50,006 bases of DNA from Pseudonocardiaceae bacterium. GTDB taxonomy: Bacteria > Actinomycetota > Actinomycetes > Mycobacteriales > Pseudonocardiaceae. Positions within the stretch are counted from its first letter, which is position 1, and each line of letters opens with the position of its first letter. Both the position numbers and the translations under genes were made by a program. Of the stretch, positions 43,986 through 50,006 are shown piece after piece. The stretch lies in the NCBI GenBank assembly GCA_009379815.1, contig WHSY01000023.1, positions 6,865 to 56,870 on the forward strand, read 5' to 3'. The notes under the pieces were generated by a model, which was given only the letters and a program-made list of their open reading frames with translations, searched no databases and had not been told where the DNA came from.

Positions 43986-45477
43986 GGTGTTCCCCCCGCG
44001 GGTCGCAGCATCCCGTGAGCGACCAGCTGGCGGACCACGGGGAGCGCGGCGGTGACCATCGGGTCGGTCGGCTCGCCGTGCGCCGCAGCGAGCAGGCCGA
44101 TCAGCTCGCCGAGCGGCAGCGTGCCGGTGCACCCGGCCAGCAGTGCGGCGCCGCGCTCGTCGGTGTCGTGACGCCAGCCTGGCCCGCTGGTCCGGTGCAG
44201 CACCGGCGTGCCCTCGACCCACCCCTGCACACCGGGGGTGCTGCTGCGCTCGAGCACGACGTCGTCGCACACCACGAAGGCGGTGTCGAGCAGCGAGCGG
44301 TCACCGGTGTCGCGCAGCCATGCCACCCGCTCGAGCCAGTTCGCCGACTCCGGGCCGAGCGGGTCGTCGTAGCCGTGCCGCAGGTCCTCGCAGACCACCG
44401 TGGACCGCTGCGCGCCCGTGTTGCGGACCGTGACGTAGCCGAACCCGACCCCGTCGACGTCGTGGGAGTCGAACCAGTCCAGCCACGCCTCGGCCCGTGT
44501 CCTGCCCTCGGGCGAGCGCGGGTCGGTGCCGCTGTCGGCGAGCCAGGTCCCGACGTAGAGGGCGGGATCGGCGACGTCGCGCTGCACCACCCAGGCGTCC
44601 ACGCCGATCTCCGGCAGCCACGAGGTCACCCGTTCGGTCCAGTCGCGTCCGCGGACGTGCAGCCAGGACGCGAGCAGCTGTCCCGTCCCGCCGTCGGCGA
44701 GGTGGGCGGGCAGCCGCCGCAGCACGAGCTCGCTACCCGCGTCGCCGGCCAACCCGGAGTCGCGGTACACGTGCTCGATCCGCGGCGGACCGACCACGAA
44801 CGGCGGGTTGGACACCACCTGGTCGAAGCGCCGACCCGCGACGGGGTCGAACCAGGGTCCGCCCAGCAGCTCGACGTCGAGCTCGTTGAGCGCGAAGGTC
44901 GACGCCGCCATCGCCAGCGCCCGCCGCGAGACGTCCGTCGCACTGATCCGGGCCGCATGCCGAGCGGCGTGCAGCGCCTGCACGCCGCATCCCGTACCGA
45001 GATCCAGCAGGGTGGTGACGGGTCGGCGGGCGGTCGCCCGTACCAGGCTGATGGCGGCCTGCCCGACGCCGAGCACCTGCTCGGGTGCCGGCGGGGCCGA
45101 CAGCCACGCCGGGTCGAGGTCGGAGACCACCCACCAGTCGCCCCGGTCGTCGCCGTGCGGGCGGACGTCGAGCCCGGCCCGGACCGTGCCGCCGTCGCGG
45201 AGCAGTAGTCCGACCGCCACCGCGTCGTCGACGCCGAGCGGCGCCACCGCGGCGGCCGCGGCACGCTCGGGCTCGGGGTCGCCGAGCAGGAACAGCCGCA
45301 CCAGCGTCCCGAGGTCGCCGTCCGTGCTGGCGCGCCGGGCAGGGACCGGTTCGCCGCGGCCGAGCGCGGCGTGCGCGCCGGGCCCGAGCAGCGCGCGGAC
45401 CCACCGGTGTCGTAGCCGGTGCGCAGCAGCGCCTCGCGCAGCCTGCGGGCGGTGTCGCCGGTCAGCTCGGGAACCAC
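43982..45477 (-). CDS. DUF7059-type SAM methyltransferase, frameshifted near the start
   Basis: The main part is a SAM-dependent methyltransferase (motif I LLDLGTGCGVQALHAA; SNPPFVVGPP, the NPPF motif of N-methylating enzymes) with a C-terminal extension. In relatives an N-terminal domain (DUF7059) precedes it. That domain is present but split: from GTG 45477 the frame reads VVPELTGDTARRLREALLRTGYDT, then continues correctly (VRALLGPGAHAALGRGEPVPARR) only in another frame. One missing base in the C-run at 45400-45402 explains it. The frame from 45301 on is intact, so a shortened product is possible. Either a real mutation or a sequencing error. Confidence 0.75.
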
Positions 45478-45517
45478 ACCGGCGATCCTGTCAGGCCGCT
45501 CCGGCGCGGCACCGACC

Positions 45518-46726
45518 TCACGGCGAACACGGGGCCGAGTGTGCGCGCACGTCAGCCAGTAGCACGGGCCAGTGCTCGCGAAGTGCCTCGCGCCCCATGA
45601 ACAGGCCGAGGTGGCCACCACTGCTGGTGCGGCTGGTGATCTCTCCGCGCGGGGTGCCGACCGACTCCGCGGCAGCGAACAGCTGTGCCGGCGGGGTGAT
45701 GTGATCGGTCTCGCCTGCGAGCAGGTACAGCGGGCAGGTGATCTCGCCGAGATCCACCCGGCCACCGCCGACCCGCAGCTCGCCGCGGATGAGCTCGTTG
45801 TTGCGGAACAGGTGCTCGACCAGCCAGAGGTAAAAGATGCCCGGGATGTCCTGGGTGTGCTTGAACCAGTCCTCGAAGGCGTGGTAGCGGTCGAGGTGCT
45901 CGGAGTCGTCGAGATGCGCCAGCAGCTGCAGCTGGCGACCCACCTCGGCCTCCGGCTGCATCCCGATGAAGTTGGCGAGCACGAACTGCCCGGGCATGTT
46001 CCCGCCACCCAGCGTGACGAGCGTCCGGTAGGGGGCCGAGCCCCACATCCCGCTCAGCAACTGTGTCGAGGCGGCGATCGTCGCGTCGCCCGCGTGGAAG
46101 TCGATCGGGGCGCCCGCCAGTGTCAGGGTGTTGATCCGCTCGGGCCGCAGCGCCGCATAGATGGCACCGAGCCAGCCACCCTGGCAGTCACCGATGAGGT
46201 TGACCGGCCCGCCGATGGCGTCGACGGCGCGGTCGATGACGTCGATGTAGTCCTCGACGATGGTGTGGCGGGTCCGCGGGGTCGCTCCCACCCAGTCCAG
46301 CGCGAACGCCCGGCGCAGCCCGGCGGCGCGGATCGTCTCGAGCTGGCTCTGCGAGGGGCTGAAGTCGACGATGCACGAGTCGTGGCCCGCCTGCGGTGGC
46401 AGCACGAGGGTGGGGACGACATCGGCGGCCGCCCCCTGGGAGAAGTCCCGCAGCCGCGCGATCGGGGCCTCGAAGACGATCTCGTGCGGGCTGGCCCAGC
46501 GGGGCCGCCTGCGTGCCACCAGCTGGCTGCCCCAGTGCGCGCCGTCGAGCACCGCGCGGGCCGGGGAAATGGGTTCCGTTGCCGACCGCGTCCACAACTG
46601 CGCGGTCGCGGCAGCGATCTCGGCGAGGCTGCGGGCGGCTCCCGCGGCCGTGTGCCCCGCGAGAAGCGCGGCGGCGCCGCCCGCGGCGGCGAGGCCGTGC
46701 GCGGTGGTCGGTTCGGACGTCCGCAT
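45518..46726 (-). CDS. PhaC/PhaZ-like alpha/beta hydrolase with Cys nucleophile
   Basis: A 402-residue protein related to PHA synthases and intracellular PHA depolymerases. The nucleophile box is GDCQGGWLG with Cys181, where classic lipases have Ser; the acid is probably in AGETDHITPP and the base His in SSGGHLGLF. It is shorter than PhaC and lacks its N-terminal part, so a depolymerase or a PhaC-like accessory hydrolase is more likely than a synthase. The ATG at 46726 has GGGAGGT at 6 bases. It is divergent from phaC across a 218-base region with a palindromic operator candidate. Confidence 0.75.
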   Translation of the reverse strand: MRTSEPTTAHGLAAAGGAAALLAGHTAAGAARSLAEIAAATAQLWTRSATEPISPARAVLDGAHWGSQLVARRRPRWASPHEIVFEAPIARLRDFSQGAAADVVPTLVLPPQAGHDSCIVDFSPSQSQLETIRAAGLRRAFALDWVGATPRTRHTIVEDYIDVIDRAVDAIGGPVNLIGDCQGGWLGAIYAALRPERINTLTLAGAPIDFHAGDATIAASTQLLSGMWGSAPYRTLVTLGGGNMPGQFVLANFIGMQPEAEVGRQLQLLAHLDDSEHLDRYHAFEDWFKHTQDIPGIFYLWLVEHLFRNNELIRGELRVGGGRVDLGEITCPLYLLAGETDHITPPAQLFAAAESVGTPRGEITSRTSSGGHLGLFMGREALREHWPVLLADVRAHSAPCSP

Positions 46727-46738
46727 GGCTACCTCCCA

Positions 46739-46754
46739 GTTACCCTCTGGTAAC
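46739..46754. promoter_or_regulatory. Palindrome in the phaC divergent region, candidate operator
   Basis: GTTACCCTCTGGTAAC has perfect 6-base arms around CTCT. It ends 12 bases upstream of the hydrolase start, next to its ribosome site, where a bound repressor would block that gene. The TTAC...GTAA layout is usual for TetR-family sites. GTTAAC at 49350-49355 in the phasin promoter recalls the half site but is not a full match. Confidence 0.45.
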
Positions 46755-46944
46755 CAGGAGCAGACACCATGAGTCGATGAATCCGCAACCGTGGTCGCCG
46801 GCGGCATGCTCGACGTCGCGTCCGTCCGCGGTGGGCGGCCGGCTGGTCCTGCCGCTGCGACCAGCTGTCGGCTTGCACGGCCACCGCCGGTCGGTGAGGG
46901 TGGTCACATCCGCGCGGCGCGCCCGGCGAGGAAAGGGAGGTGCC

Positions 46945-48816
46945 ATGACCGACTCACACGACGTCACGACACGTCGCCCGGCACCGAAGCGTGCGTCCCG
47001 GCGCAAGAGCCAGGCGGCGGGCAACGGCGGTGCTGCGACGAATCCGCCGACGAATCCGCCGACGAATCCGCCGACGCAGCCCAGCGGCGAGCGGCTCGCC
47101 GACGTGCAGGAGTCGGCCGCCGAGGTGGCCTCCTCGGTCCGCGAGCTGCTGGGTGTCGAGGCGACGATGGCGCGGGTCGACCCGGCCGGTTTCGGCGAGG
47201 CGCTGGGACGGCTCGCGATATCGGCGGCCGGCAACCCGCTGCCTGCGGTGCAGGCCACGATGAGCTACGGCGCGGGCAACACCAGGGCTGCCATGGCCGC
47301 GCTGCTGCGCGGGGCAGGCGCCGACGTCGACGGCCCTGCCGAGCTGCCGGCCAAGGACCCGCGCTACACCGACCCGGCGTGGACCCAGAACCCGTTCTTC
47401 TACCTGTGCCGCCAGCAGCACATGCTGCTCGAGAGCTATCTGGCCGAGCTGGTCGACGGCGCCGACCTTGACGCGCCGACCCGCCGCAAGGCCGAGTTCG
47501 CCGTGGGGCAGCTGCTCGACGCCACTGCGCCGTCCAACTTCCCGTGGAGCAACCCGGCGGTGCTGAAGAAGGCCTTCGACACGGCTGGTCACAGCGTGAT
47601 ACGGGGTGCGCGCAACCTCGTCCGCGATGTGGTCACCCGCAAGGGCCGGCCGCGGCAGGTGACACCGGGGAAGTTCCGGCCCGGTCACGAGCTCGCCGCG
47701 ACCCCGGGCAAGGTGGTCTATCGCAACCGGCTCATCGAGCTGATCCAGTACGAGCCGCAGACCGACGACGTGCACGCCGTGCCGATCCTGTGCAGCCCGC
47801 CGTGGATCAATAAGTACTACATCATGGATCTCGCGCCGGGTAAGAGTCTCGTGGAATGGGCGGTGCAGCACGGCCACACCTGCTTCATGATCAGTTACCG
47901 CAACCCCGACGAGACCTTCGCCGACGTCACGATGAGCGACTACCTGCGCGAGGGGCCGCTGGCAGCACTCGACGTCGTCGAGGAGATCACCGGGTCGCCG
48001 CAGACCAACGTGGTCGGGCTCTGCCTCGGCGGCACGATCGCCGCGTCCATGCTGGCCTGGCTGGTGGCCCGCGGAGACGATCGGGTGCGGTCGCTGACCC
48101 TGCTCAACACGCTGCTGGACTTCCAGCTGCCCGGCCAGCTCGGGGTCTTCACCGACGAGCAGACCATCCGCCGGATGGAGCGCACCACGCGCAGCAAGGG
48201 ATACCTGGAGGCCGACAGCATGGCGACCACGTTCGACCTGCTGCGGGCGCGGGACCTGGTGTGGAACTACGTGATCAACGACTGGATGCTGGGGGAGGAA
48301 CCGGCGCCGTTCGACATGCTGTCCTGGAACTCCGACTCGGCGCGGATGCCGGCGGCCATGCACACCGAGTACCTGCGGGCGCTGTACCTGGAGAACCGGC
48401 TGGCCGAGGGTCGCCTGGAGCTGGCAGGACAGCGGCTGGACCTGTCCCGAGCACACCAGGACATCTACTGCGTCTCGGCCGAAGGTGACCACATCGCGCC
48501 GTGGAAGGCCGTCTACGAGGGCGCCAAGCTGCCCGGTGGCACGGTGCGGTTCATGCTGTCGAACTCGGGGCACATCGCAGGGGTGGTCAACCCGCCGAGC
48601 CCGAAGTCCAAGCACTGGGTCGGTGAGGCCGACACGCTGCCCGAGGACCCCGAGACGTGGCGTGCGCAGGCCGACGAGGTGGGCAAGTCCTGGTGGGAGG
48701 ACTGGACACCCTGGATCGCCGAGCGCGCCGGTGACCGGCGGGCACCGCCGCCGACGGGCAGCACCGGTCACCCCCCGCTCGAGGACGCCCCGGGCAGCTA
48801 CGTGCGCCAGACGTGA
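46945..48816 (+). CDS. phaC: Polyhydroxyalkanoate synthase (class I/II-like PhaC)
   Basis: A 623-residue enzyme that polymerises hydroxyacyl-CoA into storage polyester granules. The catalytic triad is Cys360 (GLCLGGT lipase-like box), Asp515 (EGDHIAPW) and His543 (NSGHIAGVVNPP). The PhaC N-terminal domain is recognisable (RYTDPAWTQNPFFYLCRQQHML; NPAVLKKAFDT). The first 50 residues are a basic, low-complexity extension with three NPPT repeats. GAAAGGGAGG precedes the ATG. The regulator and phasin genes downstream complete the locus. Confidence 0.93.
   Translation: MTDSHDVTTRRPAPKRASRRKSQAAGNGGAATNPPTNPPTNPPTQPSGERLADVQESAAEVASSVRELLGVEATMARVDPAGFGEALGRLAISAAGNPLPAVQATMSYGAGNTRAAMAALLRGAGADVDGPAELPAKDPRYTDPAWTQNPFFYLCRQQHMLLESYLAELVDGADLDAPTRRKAEFAVGQLLDATAPSNFPWSNPAVLKKAFDTAGHSVIRGARNLVRDVVTRKGRPRQVTPGKFRPGHELAATPGKVVYRNRLIELIQYEPQTDDVHAVPILCSPPWINKYYIMDLAPGKSLVEWAVQHGHTCFMISYRNPDETFADVTMSDYLREGPLAALDVVEEITGSPQTNVVGLCLGGTIAASMLAWLVARGDDRVRSLTLLNTLLDFQLPGQLGVFTDEQTIRRMERTTRSKGYLEADSMATTFDLLRARDLVWNYVINDWMLGEEPAPFDMLSWNSDSARMPAAMHTEYLRALYLENRLAEGRLELAGQRLDLSRAHQDIYCVSAEGDHIAPWKAVYEGAKLPGGTVRFMLSNSGHIAGVVNPPSPKSKHWVGEADTLPEDPETWRAQADEVGKSWWEDWTPWIAERAGDRRAPPPTGSTGHPPLEDAPGSYVRQT
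47038..47073. repeat. 12-bp tandem repeat in the start of phaC
   Basis: ACGAATCCGCCG occurs three times exactly (47038-47049, 47050-47061, 47062-47073) and encodes the TNPP repeat of the PhaC N-terminal extension. It is in frame and outside the catalytic fold. Confidence 0.9.
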
Positions 48817-48880
48817 CCGGCAACGATGACCCGCGCCGGTGCCGGGCAGCGGGGAATCGGGACACGGGACAATGGTTCGC

Positions 48881-49327
48881 ATGGCCGACGGCGACGACCA
48901 TCTGATCGGGGCGGCGGACCCCTGGCGTGCCCAGCTCGGCGCGCTGGGGACCTTCATCCGGGCCCAGCGCCGGCTGGCCGACCTGTCATTGCGGGAGATG
49001 GCGGCGCTGACCCGTGTCTCCAACGCCTACCTCAGCCAGGTGGAGCGCGGGCTGCACCAGCCGTCGCTGACCGTGCTGCGCGCGATCTCCGGCGCGCTGG
49101 GCCTGTCTACCGAGCAGCTGCTCGCGCAGGCCGGATGGGCCGAACCCGACGCCGGTGACGCCACCGACGCCGGTGACGCCGGTGGCGCCGGTGACGCCGC
49201 CACGTCCGGTGACGAGCATGCCGGCGGGACCGAGGAGAGCATCCGGACGGACCCGCGGCTGACCGACAGCCAGCGCGAGGCCCTGCTCGGCGTGTATCGG
49301 AGCTTCGTCACCGGCACCGATCGCTGA
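48881..49327 (+). CDS. XRE-family regulator linked to the PHA locus
   Basis: A 148-residue DNA-binding protein. The HTH is LSLREMAALTRVSNAYLSQVERGLHQPSLTVLRAIS (about residues 33-70). A Gly/Asp/Ala-rich linker encoded by GACGCCGGT-type repeats (49150-49200) leads to a short C-terminal helix (DSQREALLGVYRSFV). It lies between phaC and the phasin gene and probably controls phasin or PHA gene expression. An ATG at 48872 is in frame; 48881 is chosen because GACAAT at 48868-48873 could be the -10 box of a leaderless transcript. Confidence 0.82.
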   Translation: MADGDDHLIGAADPWRAQLGALGTFIRAQRRLADLSLREMAALTRVSNAYLSQVERGLHQPSLTVLRAISGALGLSTEQLLAQAGWAEPDAGDATDAGDAGGAGDAATSGDEHAGGTEESIRTDPRLTDSQREALLGVYRSFVTGTDR

Positions 49328-49341
49328 GCTGTGCTGTGTGC

Positions 49342-49370
49342 TTGACATAGTTAACACTGCTGCGTACTTT
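49342..49370 (+). promoter_or_regulatory. Strong sigma-70-type promoter of the phasin gene
   Basis: TTGACA (49342-49347) and TACTTT (49365-49370) are separated by 17 bases. The -35 is perfect. GTTAAC at 49350-49355 in the spacer is a small palindrome where a repressor could act. Leader length to the ATG is about 32 bases and contains GGAAGG. Confidence 0.8.
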
Positions 49371-49408
49371 GGTGAGCAAGGGGAAAGCCGTAGCAGGAAG
49401 GAAGGGCG

Positions 49409-49693
49409 ATGACCACTCCGCAGGAGCAGTTCACCGATGCCGCTCGCCGTGGCCAGGATGCGATGACCACCGCACTGCAGGGCTGGGCGGACAACATGCA
49501 GAAGCTGGCCGGCACGGTTCCGGTCGGTCAGGCCAAGCTGCCCCGCACCGACGAGGTGGTCGACAACATGTTCGACTTCGCCGAGCAGATGCTGGCTACC
49601 CAGCGGGAGTTCACCAAGAGCCTGCTGGCCGCGACCACCCCGGCGACCGCGGATGCCACCGGCCGGGGCGGCACCAACGGCAAGAAGAGCTGA
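49409..49693 (+). CDS. Phasin-like PHA granule protein
   Basis: A 94-residue, largely helical amphipathic protein (TPQEQFTDAARRGQDAMTTALQGWADNMQKL; VVDNMFDFAEQMLATQREFTKSLLAA) with a disordered Gly/Lys tail. This resembles small actinobacterial phasin-like proteins that coat PHA granules. The identification rests on composition and on its place after phaC and the regulator. It has its own strong promoter and terminator, consistent with an abundant protein. GGAAGG precedes the ATG. Confidence 0.75.
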   Translation: MTTPQEQFTDAARRGQDAMTTALQGWADNMQKLAGTVPVGQAKLPRTDEVVDNMFDFAEQMLATQREFTKSLLAATTPATADATGRGGTNGKKS

Positions 49694-49726
49694 CCGCGCC
49701 GCGCCGCAGCGGCGCGATCGAGACCA

Positions 49727-49763
49727 CGGCAGGCCGTCACGCCATCCGCGTGACGGCCTGCCG
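49727..49763 (+). terminator. Terminator after the phasin gene, 16-bp stem
   Basis: CGGCAGGCCGTCACGC (49727-49742) pairs perfectly with 49748-49763 around the loop CATCC. It is the strongest terminator stem in the window. The 210 bases after it hold no supportable gene. Confidence 0.85.
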
Positions 49764-49974
49764 CGTGTCGGCCACCGCGCAATCGGCCGGCCGACCGTCT
49801 CGAGCAGCACCGACGATCGGATGACACGAGCTACCAGGACTGGCGCACCGAGCTGATGGGATTGGTCGGCGTCGACGTCTGAGCACCTGCCGACGCACCT
49901 GGCCGATGCGACACGCAGTGACGGGTGGCAGTAGCCTGCGGATGTCGGTGCCGAGCGTGAAGGCGAGGCCAGTG

Positions 49975-50006
49975 GTGAGCTTGACCTTGAGCCAGGACCC
50001 CGATGC
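49975..50006 (+). CDS. Start of a gene cut by the window end, possibly HhH-GPD base-excision repair protein
   Basis: GTG at 49975 (or 49972) opens MSLTLSQDPDA and runs off the window. AAGGCGAGG lies just upstream as a ribosome site. The residues fit the beginning of actinobacterial HhH-GPD DNA-glycosylase-like proteins (xLxLxxDPxADxLL), but eleven residues are too few to be sure. Confidence 0.35.
   Translation, partial: MSLTLSQDPD

Noticed and set aside
49150-49205. GACGCCGGT repeats in the XRE regulator as a CRISPR-like or VNTR array
   Set aside because: The units are irregular, coding and lie in a low-complexity linker.
49754-49882. Open frame ending in YQDWRTELMGLVGVDV after the phasin terminator
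   Set aside because: No ATG, GTG or TTG start in frame, and it begins inside the terminator stem.
49943-49965. TGTCGGTG near the window end as a PafBC promoter for the last gene
   Set aside because: No -10 hexamer at the correct spacing; the nearby TAGCCT lies upstream of it, on the wrong side.

Overview
The window is high-GC DNA (roughly 70% by eye) from an actinomycete, most likely of the Pseudonocardiaceae (inference). Grounds are the actinobacterial gene order recA-recX-miaB-DUF349-miaA-dapF-hflX-lexA-nrdR plus ideR and sigB, a mycobacterial-type SOS box (TCGAAC-N4-GTTCGA), frequent GTG starts, and four genes whose -10 box lies only 7-10 nt from the start codon (leaderless pattern). The M. 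tuberculosis counterpart is the Rv2710-Rv2738c region. No tRNA, rRNA, CRISPR array or intact insertion sequence was found.

Layout. 1-2066: DUF3046 gene, recA (SOS box plus a PafBC/RecA-NDp-like promoter) and recX. 2211-5735: three-gene succinate dehydrogenase of the mycobacterial Sdh1 type. 5740-10099 (minus): glutamate-type ABC importer gluABCD followed by a second, membrane-anchored binding protein. 10321-18551: miaB, a membrane protein, a DUF349 protein, a LigB-fold protein, miaA, dapF and hflX, interrupted by a decayed MFS-transporter/regulator pair at 16437-16992. 18548-21628: a secreted or anchored phytase-like protein, lexA, a divergent SOS gene and nrdR. 21714-24539: B12-dependent ribonucleotide reductase nrdJ.

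24597-28955 holds metabolic and accessory genes on the minus strand (NmrA-like oxidoreductase, DUF1801 protein, M20 amidohydrolase, PAC2 protein, gluconokinase). 29015-30531 is a compact unit: a FUR-family-like operator, a CooC/ParA-like ATPase, a small unknown protein and a hairpin terminator. I consider it the best candidate for an undescribed, probably metal-related system. 30579-34027 carries a methyltransferase, a DUF4192 protein, galE and ideR. 34156-38016 pairs an AcuC-type deacetylase with a GNAT/acyl-CoA-synthetase-like acetyltransferase (eraser and writer of protein acylation).

38134-45477: haloalkane dehalogenase, a lipoprotein, class I fumarase, a tyrosine phosphatase, sigB, dtd, and a DUF7059-type methyltransferase that carries a 1-nt frameshift. 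45518-49763 is a polyhydroxyalkanoate locus: a PhaC/PhaZ-like hydrolase divergent from phaC, then an XRE regulator and a phasin-like protein with a strong promoter and a 16-bp terminator stem. The window ends just inside what looks like a DNA-repair glycosylase gene.

Together the genes cover DNA-damage response (recA, recX, lexA, SOS gene), tRNA modification and quality control (miaA, miaB, dtd), respiration and the TCA cycle (sdh, fum), dNTP supply (nrdR, nrdJ), iron and stress regulation (ideR, sigB), acylation control and carbon storage.
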